From contig MPUH01000198.1 of NCBI GenBank assembly GCA_001970955.1, forward strand, positions 1 through 64,000: a stretch of DNA of 64,000 bases. Direction: 5' to 3'. The notes beneath the pieces were generated by a model. That model had not been told where the DNA came from. It ran no database searches and saw nothing but the letters and a program-made list of their open reading frames with translations. Below, piece after piece: positions 1 to 8,523 of this stretch; within the stretch, counting starts at the first letter, position 1; the number at the start of each line of letters is the position of its first letter. Position numbers and translations under genes: made by a program. The stretch is from Stentor coeruleus. Taxonomy: Eukaryota; Ciliophora; Heterotrichea; Heterotrichida; Stentoridae.

Positions 1-137
1 TATTTAGCCAGCCTTAGAATTGGAATGATTTTCTTGCACTCTCGAAAATTGATATATTTTAGTTCCTGTTAGATTTAAATTAAATCTTACTATGTTTCTT
101 TTTGTATCAGTTTGACTGCATAATTAATAACTACAAT

Positions 138-836
138 CTAGGCATAAACTATTTCACTCATCATATCTGTATTGAGAATAGCTCTTATATTAATTTTATT
201 TATCTTAGACTGGGCTTTATTTTTTCTAAGTATTCGATGAAGATTAGTAATAGATAATTGGGTTTTAGCAGGAGAAGTTATTGTCCAAGGAAGGTTTCGA
301 TTACACTTACTATTAATCTTCACCATTATCGCAGGATAGAACTCTACAACTTTATACGGCTTTCTCATAACATTCTTTGAAATATACCCACAATATGGTC
401 TATTATATTCTGTAGTTTTGTGACTATTTGTTATTTTCCTGATATATATACTATTCCAGTCTCCTGTATTATTTAATTGGATTTTTGAAGTAATATCAAC
501 ATTCATCATATTTTCACAGTTGAGATCAGGTGTGATTGTTCTCATCTTAAAGGCTTCAGGTTGTCTTAAAGTATTACGGAAATATTCTTGTACTAGTGGT
601 GACCGCTTTCTAGTTTTAGATGATATTTTTATATCAGGGATGATAGGACTGTTATTAGCTCCATATGTATCATAAAAAGTTTCTGGGTCGCATTGTATAC
701 CCATTGTTATCGGTTTGTTTAACGATGGTGTCTCAGACTGTACTCTTTTATTCTTGAGGTAGAGAGATTTTGAATCTGAAAAAGGTGTAAAATGCTCTTT
801 TTTAGATCTTATTCGGCTAGGTGTGGTAAGTTTCAT
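138..836 (-). CDS. hypothetical basic protein, 232 aa
   Basis: The frame opens with ATG at 834-836 and ends at TAG. I do not recognise the family. The protein is basic and polar and has no membrane segment or signal peptide. The N-terminal half is rich in Ser, Thr, Pro and Lys and looks disordered. The middle has scattered aromatic and Cys residues (for example NRPYCGYISKN), and the C-terminus is Lys/Asn/Ile-rich. Codon use includes GC-containing codons such as GCC and CGG, which fits a real gene better than AT-rich noise. No neighbour suggests a role. Function unknown. Confidence 0.6.
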   Translation of the reverse strand: MKLTTPSRIRSKKEHFTPFSDSKSLYLKNKRVQSETPSLNKPITMGIQCDPETFYDTYGANNSPIIPDIKISSKTRKRSPLVQEYFRNTLRQPEAFKMRTITPDLNCENMMNVDITSKIQLNNTGDWNSIYIRKITNSHKTTEYNRPYCGYISKNVMRKPYKVVEFYPAIMVKINSKCNRNLPWTITSPAKTQLSITNLHRILRKNKAQSKINKINIRAILNTDMMSEIVYA

Positions 837-1688
837 AGGAATTTTATTTGTTCATATTATTTCTATTTGTCTTTCCAATGATAGTGCTTTAAAGTTAGAA
901 TTATACTTAAAGTGATTTTATATATAGCAGTAATAGTTGTAGATTATAAGTTAAAATAAAATATCTAAAATTATAGATATAACACCACAGCTAAACAAAA
1001 ATTAGCAAATATTCATACTACTTGATAATTTAATCTTTAAAAGTCAATCACTTTTTTAAATAATTTTTAATTTCAAAGTTGCTTATTGCATAAAGAATAA
1101 GCTCAGAGTTTTAATTTCCCTACTTATTCATAACCTGAAAAAAATAGCCTTATCTTTAATAACCTTTAATCTAATCATTTTGCAAAAGTTGTGGAAAATA
1201 TTTATCATCAGAATTACAAAAAAACAAGAATTTCTGAGGATTTACTCAAAATACAATGAAATCTTTCAATCTGCTTCCATTCTTCTTCTAATTTTATAAT
1301 CAGTTTACCTCTACCTATCTATAAAAAAATTATTCTATAATAGAATCACCAAAAAACAGCTAACCTTAGTTTATCCCAGCATAAGATCTCTCGATTTCAT
1401 CATTTAAGACTAAAAAAATCATAAGACTTCAGAATCATTATAGAATAATTATCTTTGTAAAGATATATTTGAAATAGCCTTTTATCAAATTATAATATTT
1501 TATTCACCCAAATGAAACTAACTCTAATATCATTTTCAGTTTAATTCTACACCTCTTAATTTCATATAAATAAAAATTTATACTCAACAGAAAGGATTAT
1601 TAGAGTTTTATTTAAATTCGCTTAAATAATACAATATTCATTTAGTTGTCCCATTGAAACAATTAATGATCATATAATAAATCAGAAA
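837..1688. other. intergenic, AT-rich
   Basis: About 850 bases between divergent genes. I see only AT-rich sequence with short A and T runs, with no ORF of note, RNA gene or repeat. It should contain the promoters of both flanking genes, but no motif could be assigned. Confidence 0.5.
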
Positions 1689-2402
1689 ATGGATAGTTTG
1701 AAGATATGCTTATGTAAAATTCCCCATACAAAACTCAATTTGCTACTAAAAATTTCAGTTTTATCAGAATGTCTGAAAGAAATCTTAGCAATGATTTTTA
1801 TTTGTAAAGAAATGATCAATTCAATATTTGAGATCGTTTTTTGTCATTTCTTGATATGTAAAGTTTATGTAGTATTTTTTATATTTACCCCTTTGTGTTG
1901 CATTGCGATTGTTATAATTATGAATGCTAATGAAAAATTATCTGATAAAGATATATTAGAAAGGTATTATTATATGAAAAAATATACCCTTGTTGTTTGG
2001 CTTATAGAGTCAGTAATTGTATGTATATGGCTCTCAGTTTCTAATATGCCTAAGTCAATAACTATTCCTATAAATTTTGCAGATGCTTTTGGTTTATTCA
2101 TTGATGTGATTATGCTTAGAATTGCTAATATTTGCTATACTAATTTAGATTTAGCTTTAAATAGCAATGAGCCAAATATAGGGAACTGCATTGGAGTTAC
2201 TCAAGCAGATATTTCTCACGAGGATAATATTAGAAGCACTGTAGTAGCCGTTAAAGTTGTTGAAAAGATTGGTCATATAAATAAAATCAATACTCAATAT
2301 TTGGAAGAAACCAAACCAAGTAAAACATATGATTTTACTGTTGTAAAATTTTCATCAGTTAGAAGTAATTCTGGTGACAAGCATATTTGCCCAGAAGCTT
2401 AA
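1689..2402 (+). CDS. small multi-pass membrane protein, hypothetical
   Basis: ATG start and TAA stop, 237 aa if read through. Two clear hydrophobic segments lie at about residues 48-78 and 99-118, with a possible third near 128-148. The C-terminal third (from about residue 155) is hydrophilic and probably cytosolic or luminal. I do not recognise the family. A sequence at 1858-1872, GTAAAGTTTATGTAG, fits the local intron consensus (15 nt, TA at positions 9-10, TAG end). It contains no in-frame stop, so it would not show as a break. If spliced, it removes five residues at about 57-61 in the first hydrophobic segment and keeps the frame. The protein is plausible either way. Confidence 0.6.
   Translation: MDSLKICLCKIPHTKLNLLLKISVLSECLKEILAMIFICKEMINSIFEIVFCHFLICKVYVVFFIFTPLCCIAIVIIMNANEKLSDKDILERYYYMKKYTLVVWLIESVIVCIWLSVSNMPKSITIPINFADAFGLFIDVIMLRIANICYTNLDLALNSNEPNIGNCIGVTQADISHEDNIRSTVVAVKVVEKIGHINKINTQYLEETKPSKTYDFTVVKFSSVRSNSGDKHICPEA
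1858..1872 (+). other. candidate stop-free 15-nt intron
   Basis: GTAAAGTTTATGTAG matches all features of the confirmed introns in this window. It interrupts codon 57 after its first base (phase 1). There is no protein-family support here, so this rests on the motif alone. By chance such a match should occur roughly once per 9 kb per strand at this base composition. Confidence 0.45.
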
Positions 2403-2884
2403 GAATTATAGGATTTTATCTTTGATTAGGATTAAAAAGAATAAAATATTTATAGCTTTCTTCAGATAATATACAAACTATATTAGCTATGATGAATAGT
2501 TTTTACAAATTCTTTTATTACTTTGCTACACATATAAACTTATTAATTAACATATTGCTAAGAATTGCATAATCAAAAATTGCAAATTCAACCCAAAAAC
2601 TCTCTTATATTCATTCCACCCTTATCAAATAATATATTTTTTACTGAAGTGAAAAAATATGATATAGAGAGTATAAACTCATATAAATAATCACTAGTCA
2701 GTGAAAAATTATTTCCCTTTCTCATAAAAAACCTATATATTAATATGAATTATGAGTACTTGAAAACTATAAGTGCAAAAATGTTTTGGTTTGCCAAGGT
2801 GTAGAAAAAATTGTATCTTTTTCATGCTCAGAATCATAAGCAATTCCTATATAGTCCTAACAACTTTTATCTCTCTTTGCTTTT
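2403..2884. other. intergenic, AT-rich
   Basis: Nothing recognisable in this stretch: AT-rich sequence without a credible ORF or repeat. Confidence 0.4.
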
Positions 2885-3490
2885 ATGTAATTCTGTGTTA
2901 TTCAACACCTGATAACATCTATGAAGATATTCAATACAGTTAGAAGTACTTTGTTCTAAAATGAACTATGCTCTTGGTATGGATTTGCGAATGATTATCT
3001 TCTTTTAATATTAGTTCAATAGTATCTCTTTAAGCCAATTGTTCCTTCAGCATTTACAGAGTTCGAGATATGATTAGAATTTTATTTATATACATTCTAC
3101 TATTTTCTTGAAGAAACAGAAAATTATAGATAGCAGGGGAAGATCTACTATGAATGAAATAGCTTAGATATAAGCTCAAGCAAGATTACTAAAATCTTTG
3201 AGTTATGCAAGTAGTAGTTGGCACAGAAATTATTAAAGAAAAGTGAGGCTAACTATGAAGAAACTGTTATGCCAGAAAACACTAATATCCATCTGGCTCA
3301 TGATTTTACTATCTAGATTCTTCTTAAGGAATAGATTAAGTATATAAACGCAATCAATAGACATTCTAGAAATGTTAACTTTAAATGGAAAATTTTATTT
3401 TGGAGGATACAGGGTTATTATGAAAGTTTGAATGAGTTAGAAAACATTAGCATAAGGTAGGAAAAACTTATGTGATAGTATGAAAATTAA
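2885..3490 (+). pseudogene. stop-riddled coding relic, possibly a ciliate membrane/PAS-type protein
   Basis: One reading frame keeps coding character (many GNN codons, charged helical composition) for about 200 codons with no frameshift but many stops. From 2963 onward there are 12 stops in about 176 codons: nine TAG/TAA where Gln fits and three TGA where Trp fits. Four normal Gln codons and three TGG codons remain. Near 3390-3480 the reading contains an ILFW-R-IQ pattern followed by a Leu-rich helix. This faintly resembles the coiled segment of large ciliate Tmp/PAS-type membrane proteins, but the match is weak. The same frame runs into the leader of the next ORF without a sharp boundary. 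It could be a decayed gene or a fragment from a donor with a different code. Confidence 0.4.
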
Positions 3491-3670
3491 ATGAATATTT
3501 TATATGTTATATTGAAACAGAAAATTGTTTATGACTTACTTGTCTTATCATCCACAATTTCTAACTTACTCCTCTTCCCACACCCATTACATAACCTCAA
3601 GCTCTCCTTCCAATCTTTTCTCCATCTTCCCATACTAAAACAAGCATTTTGCCTCCTATTCAATTTAATA

Positions 3671-5182
3671 ATGTTTAAACATTACAGAAAATCAAACAAG
3701 CGGATGACTAATCTCGAAACCCTTCAAGAAGAAAACGACAGCATCCTTCAAGATATCAAAGCTCTAGAAAAATCCATGCCTGACTATATCAACTTAAAAA
3801 AACTCTCTCTTGTAAAAGAAAAATTTTACTCTCTTGCAAAACAATATTCTTCTTTTAACTCAGAACTAAACACAGATCTTAACACAAGCAAACAAGAAGC
3901 TAAAAAATTCATGACAAGTATTGAATCACAAAAAAGTTTTAGAGATAAACTAGTTAGAAAAAAAAGCAGAATCAAAAGCCATGAAGTGAGTATCAATTCG
4001 AGGGAAAAGGTTTGGCAAAAAAGCCTTGGAAAAATACACAATTTATGGCAAAAAAATCTTAACGACATGGAGTCGAATTTGAGGCTTCAAAAAGAAGCAT
4101 TAAAACGCCTTGGGACACAGAATTTGAGTAAAATCAAAATGATTGAAAAGGAAATTCAAGAAGCTATAGATGGGCCAAAGGTCCCGAATCTGCATTTAGA
4201 GGGTTTGAAGTTTGTTGTAGCGCCTTCAAAGCCATCCTCAGCACGGTCTTCAGGGTCTTTAAAGCCATCTGATGATGAGGATGTTATTTCTAACTACAGT
4301 GCTTTTTCTTATATAACTGAAGATATTGTTTCACATAGGTCGAATTCCTCAAGGCCTAGGCCACCTAATATAAAAAGAATGAACCCTCCTTTACCTCCAG
4401 CTGTTCCCCATTCTATAAATAATTCCTATATATCAGAAGTTAATGATTCATTAGAGTTTGAGAAACTCATGCAGGATATAGAAAAAGAACGAGCTTCTAA
4501 TCAAAACCCAAATAGCATATCAATGGAAAAAACAATGGGCGGATGGAAAAGTGAGTATGAAAGCGAAAATGAAAGTATATCTTTTAATCTTAATGCCGAT
4601 GAAATCAAAAAAGCACTAGAAATATTAAAAAAAGCTCGTTTACTCAATGCTGGAAACAATCAATTTCTATTAAAACTTGCTGAAATGATTAGAGACCCTG
4701 AAAACTCTTCTAATGTTGAGCTTATGCTACAACTGATTAACATTGAAAGGAAAAAAAATAAAGTCAATACAAAATCTTCATCTAAGTTGAAAAAAAGCGG
4801 GAAACCTCCAACACCAACAAACTCGCATTTGAAAAAAAAAATCCCAAGTGACCTTGTGGGGACGGCAAGGGAAAAGTTTTTGTTTTCTGATGATAAGTCG
4901 TTTAATAGGACAATTTTAAGTATTGAAAGTCCTTTTTCACCTAGAGCTGCAGAGTTTTTTGAAGGGAATATGCCTAATACTGAAAGTAATGATGTGAAAC
5001 TTGAAGATTTATTGAATGTCCCGTCAATGATTGATGGGATTGGCTTGATATCTGCTGATACTAGTATGATACAAGAAGAAGTGCCTAAGCCGAAAGTTAT
5101 ACCAAGGACTAGAGAGGAGAGGAAAATTAATAGAAGATCAGAAGATGATTATGAGGATTTACCTGTAAAACTTGCCAGATAA
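3671..5182 (+). CDS. coiled-coil protein, hypothetical, 503 aa
   Basis: The open frame extends upstream to 3491, but its first 60 codons are C-rich leader-like sequence. I therefore prefer the ATG at 3671 (MFKHYRKSNKRMTNLETL) or the one at 3704. Residues ~10-165 form a long charged coiled coil. Then follows a Ser/Pro-rich disordered stretch and an acidic helical section around residues 310-370. The tail is basic. There is no catalytic motif. The composition suggests a cytoskeletal or cortical scaffold, which is inference only. TAA stop. Confidence 0.7.
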   Translation: MFKHYRKSNKRMTNLETLQEENDSILQDIKALEKSMPDYINLKKLSLVKEKFYSLAKQYSSFNSELNTDLNTSKQEAKKFMTSIESQKSFRDKLVRKKSRIKSHEVSINSREKVWQKSLGKIHNLWQKNLNDMESNLRLQKEALKRLGTQNLSKIKMIEKEIQEAIDGPKVPNLHLEGLKFVVAPSKPSSARSSGSLKPSDDEDVISNYSAFSYITEDIVSHRSNSSRPRPPNIKRMNPPLPPAVPHSINNSYISEVNDSLEFEKLMQDIEKERASNQNPNSISMEKTMGGWKSEYESENESISFNLNADEIKKALEILKKARLLNAGNNQFLLKLAEMIRDPENSSNVELMLQLINIERKKNKVNTKSSSKLKKSGKPPTPTNSHLKKKIPSDLVGTAREKFLFSDDKSFNRTILSIESPFSPRAAEFFEGNMPNTESNDVKLEDLLNVPSMIDGIGLISADTSMIQEEVPKPKVIPRTREERKINRRSEDDYEDLPVKLAR

Positions 5183-5425
5183 TGTAGTAATTTTTTTGTG
5201 AATGGTATTTATGTAAAAAAGTGAAAATTTTTGAGGTTTTGAATAAGATGATGAATTGGCTTTTTGTTTACACATGAAAATAGTATTTAAGTTTAAATAA
5301 GATTTGATCTCTTAAGCTAAAAAATATCCATTTTAAATTTTTACTTATCAAATCTTTTCTAATTACATTCAAATCCAAAAACCTATATTTCTAATATTCT
5401 AAAATTATAATAAATTACAATCAAA

Positions 5426-6421
5426 ATGACAGAATATTGCCCTGTATGCTTGATGTATGAAAACAAAAGCAACTTCAAAATCCTTTCTTGTGGGTGTAGC
5501 TTTTGCAAATACGCAGTAAGCGAATGGGTCATAGCTCAGCTGGAAAATTACTACAAAGAAAATTTTGTACTATCCTGCCCCAAAGCGATTCTAGGCCATA
5601 TTCTATCAGAAACCGATCTTAAAACTTGTCTAACCTCAGTTCAATATGAGCAATATCAAATGATTAGTCTTAAAAGGCTACTTTTAAAAAATCCTCAATA
5701 TCGACAATGCCCAATGAGCAAATGCAATTATCTTGGATGGGTTGACACAAACCATAAATGTGCTGAAAAATTAGTATGTGGCAAATGCAATGGGAAGTGG
5801 GATGACCCATCATTATACCCAACAACTAATCAATTTTTAAACAATGCTAAAGGGTTTTGGAAAGGTACAAATGATTTTTGGAGTTATATCTGGAAAGAAA
5901 TTTGGGTAAAATATTGTCCCAAGTGTGACTCGCCTATAGAAAAAAATGGAGGTTGTTTTCATATGACCTGTCAGCATTGTGCATATGAGTTTTGTTGGGA
6001 TTGCTTACAACCATATAGAAATCATAAGACTGGGCTTTGTCAAGTAAGTGTTGGATATGCATGGGGACTGATAATTCTGATGATAATTGGGGTTATTATT
6101 AGACTATGTTGGATTAATGATATTTTTTCTGCACTTATGGGATTTTTACTATATAAATTTATCCTGTTTTTAGGTGCAGTGCTTACTTTGTGGCTATATA
6201 TTGGTACTGGATGTTTAATTTATGATTATAAAAGAGGATATTATGTGGGAACTGAAAAGCTAATACTTATTGGATCACTTGTTTGCCTATGCTTTATAGG
6301 AATTTACTTGATGTATTGCTTTTATATATATTTCTTTGAGATAATTAAGATTACTTCGATATTAGGAGGGGCTTTTGTGGCTAATTTTGGAGCTTGCTTC
6401 ATTATCTACAAGAAATATTAA
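5426..6421 (+). CDS. RBR-type E3 ubiquitin ligase with C-terminal membrane helices
   Basis: 331 aa with a RING1-IBR-RING2 layout. RING1 starts at CPVCLMYE near residue 5. The IBR lies near residues 95-125 (QCPMSKCNYLGW, then CGKC). RING2 lies near residues 165-200 with YCPKCDSPIEKNGGCFHMTC and FCWDCL. In RBR enzymes ubiquitin is passed from E2 to a RING2 cysteine, and the Cys in NGGCFHM sits at that place, so the protein should be catalytically competent. After RING2 come four hydrophobic segments (about 211-230, 238-262, 283-305 and 308-328), which should anchor the ligase in an internal membrane with the RINGs in the cytosol. Human RNF19 and RNF144 have comparable membrane anchors. Substrate unknown. 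Confidence 0.9.
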   Translation: MTEYCPVCLMYENKSNFKILSCGCSFCKYAVSEWVIAQLENYYKENFVLSCPKAILGHILSETDLKTCLTSVQYEQYQMISLKRLLLKNPQYRQCPMSKCNYLGWVDTNHKCAEKLVCGKCNGKWDDPSLYPTTNQFLNNAKGFWKGTNDFWSYIWKEIWVKYCPKCDSPIEKNGGCFHMTCQHCAYEFCWDCLQPYRNHKTGLCQVSVGYAWGLIILMIIGVIIRLCWINDIFSALMGFLLYKFILFLGAVLTLWLYIGTGCLIYDYKRGYYVGTEKLILIGSLVCLCFIGIYLMYCFYIYFFEIIKITSILGGAFVANFGACFIIYKKY

Positions 6422-7023
6422 TTAATAAGATTTTTACTTTGATTATATAAGGCTTTAGATGAAGATAGAATAAGAATTATGATTTTTAAAGCAGATCAGG
6501 TGTGATTAATAAATGGCAATGAATTTTATATTGAGAATAGGTATAGTTATATTTGGATAAGTTTAAAGAGAAAAATAAAAATTGCTTGTTGTGTATAAAG
6601 AAAGAAAACTGATTAATTATTGTTTTTATAGTCTTCATTTTATAAGTAATAAATACATTATATTTTAGTCCATTTACAATTTATTAGATAAGAAAATAAA
6701 AAGTTATTGTTTATAGGAGTTTTATTTTATAATTTATATAGATTTTTATCACTTCGGGATAGAAAAAATGATTATTTAAGGTTTTTCTATTATTCTTAGA
6801 TTTGTTACAAGCATGCATATGATTATTTTCAATAAATATAATATATGATAGCAAGCCATAGTTATAATCACAAACACACCTCATCATCAATATTTCCCAA
6901 AAATCAAATTTTTATTACTCTACTTACTTTTCAAGGATTGAACCTTTATCACCCTGTTATCAATAAGAAATTTAATTTTCCTCTCAAGTATTTCATCATT
7001 CACTGCAATACTAAATATATCTT
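6422..7023. other. intergenic, AT-rich
   Basis: About 600 bases of AT-rich sequence. A 64-codon open stretch at 6845-7039 lacks coding composition. No RNA or repeat seen. Confidence 0.4.
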
Positions 7024-7455
7024 ATACTTGAAAATCTAAAGGTTTCCCCTTCTGCAAAACTTTAAGCACCTTGCCACTTCCGGATCCTGGAAAATTGCTT
7101 AAACCTCAGGCTCATCTTGATATGTTTTCTGTTTTGTCTCAGTAATTCGCTCAAAATAATTGGCCATAATCCTAAAAAACTCAGTAAAAATACTTAAACT
7201 TCTTGATTATGCTTAATATCCATTATAGCTAATGATGGATCTTTTTAAAGTTCATCAACAGCTCGCATAAGCATTTGATAACTTAACCCTTTTGATAAAA
7301 ATAAGTATTCCCTGGAGCAAATGCTAACTTTTTAAACAGGTCTGGGAACTCTTTTGCTTCTTCTAATGGATTGGATTTTATAAGCATTTCTATGCCTTTC
7401 GCTACAAGGTAGGAGCTCATGTCTTCAAAGGAAGATGATATTCATCGTCACTCAT
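7024..7455 (-). pseudogene. frameshifted relic of a helical protein with an STI1/Hip-like DPEV motif
   Basis: On the minus strand, coding-quality sequence starts at an ATG at 7453-7455 (MSDDEYH) and is spread over all three frames. Readable blocks include FEDMSSYLVAKGIEML, LSYQMLMRAVDEL, KDPSLAIMDIKHNQEV and, after another shift, ITETKQKTYQDEPEV and AIFQDPEVARCL. At least three frame changes are needed. In-frame TAA stands where Gln would fit (NQEV-stop-VF, EPEV-stop-AIF). The repeated EPEV/DPEV motif recalls the STI1/Hip family of Hsp70-associated proteins, but that is weak. Internal GT-AG sequences of 15-16 nt do not repair the frames. It is a decayed gene, not a spliced one. Confidence 0.5.
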
Positions 7456-7852
7456 AGAATTTAATATAGTTTTATGAATGAAAATATCTTATAAATGGAG
7501 TTGTAATATAATAATATAGAATGTATGACGATAAGATTTGAGGAGTTAGTTATTGGCAGGAGAATTAAAGAGTTATAAATGTTTAGAGGATAAGTTTTAT
7601 AGTAATTTTGATGGGAGTGATAAATATAGTAACGCTTAATAGAAACTTTTATTGTGCTATATGCTAGGATATATCAAAGTTAAATACTAAGTTGATTCTT
7701 TTTATAAGTGTCATTAAAATTTCTACTGCAATTACCATAAAAATCAAACCACTCCTTCAAAAATAAAAAACTCTCAAACTTCCCAACTTTCACAACATTT
7801 TCTTATCATAAAAACCTTATTTCAATAAGCATTCATACCTCCTAAATGTGAA
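7456..7852. other. intergenic, AT-rich
   Basis: About 400 bases without a credible ORF, repeat or RNA gene. Confidence 0.4.
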
Positions 7853-8320
7853 TTAATTAAAAGAAAACCTAGCTTTTATATAATCCAGATCATGGCTATT
7901 GATTATTGCCACATTCTGAGGTCTCTTAAAAACTTTCATACTTTTTGATTTCATTACAAGATCATTTTTTTTCTTAAGAGCATTTGAACCATTCTGGTTT
8001 ATTTTCACTAGTTTTAAATTCAAAGATCTTTTTAATTCATCAAATATACTTACACTTGGACTTGAAGGATTTTCTTGAGGTGATTCAATAATAGTTGAAA
8101 TCTGGCTCAGTGGTCTTGAATGAATTTTCCTTAGGCTTATTTTAGGTTTATTTCGATTATGTTTTATTGTATTTTGATGAATTTGCATTTCATGGCTTTT
8201 TGCAATGCAGTTTGTTTTCCATCGACAAAATTGCTTAAGGAAATATCTTTGTACAAGTGTTGCCAAAAGCCGTAGGTAAATTTTTTTCATTCTAAGAATA
8301 TTGTGGCTGTTGGTAAACAT
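7853..8320 (-). CDS. small basic protein, hypothetical, 155 aa
   Basis: ATG at 8318-8320 (a second ATG at codon 11), TAA stop. The N-terminal ~40 residues are helical with aromatic and basic residues (LVQRYFLKQFCRWK), vaguely like an Sfi1- or IQ-type helix that could bind centrin or calmodulin. The single copy makes this speculative. The remainder is Ser/Pro/Lys-rich and likely disordered. No membrane segment. Family not recognised. Confidence 0.55.
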   Translation of the reverse strand: MFTNSHNILRMKKIYLRLLATLVQRYFLKQFCRWKTNCIAKSHEMQIHQNTIKHNRNKPKISLRKIHSRPLSQISTIIESPQENPSSPSVSIFDELKRSLNLKLVKINQNGSNALKKKNDLVMKSKSMKVFKRPQNVAIINSHDLDYIKARFSFN

Positions 8321-8523
8321 TTCTTATGAAAAATATAATAAAATTATTATATTCATTTTATTGTCAAGAAATTGTGTTTTTTCAGATAACTTTGGAAGTT
8401 TTTTATAGATTTGAGGATTTAATTTTTGGTTTTTTATATGTTTATATTATAATATGTGAGTTTTGATGAATGGTTATAAGTTTTTCATATGCTTTTAGTT
8501 ATTGCTGAGATTTTACTATTACT

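Noticed and set aside
3491-3670. Upstream extension of the coiled-coil gene to an ATG at 3491.
   Set aside because: The segment reads as hydrophobic, C-rich leader text and partly continues the relic frame. The ATG at 3671 begins ordinary coding sequence.
6422-7039. A continuous reading to 7039 if TAA/TAG are read as Gln and TGA as Trp.
   Set aside because: The stop density equals that expected of random AT-rich DNA and the residues are only Phe, Tyr, Leu, Ile and Lys-rich. Any frame looks open when all stops are read.
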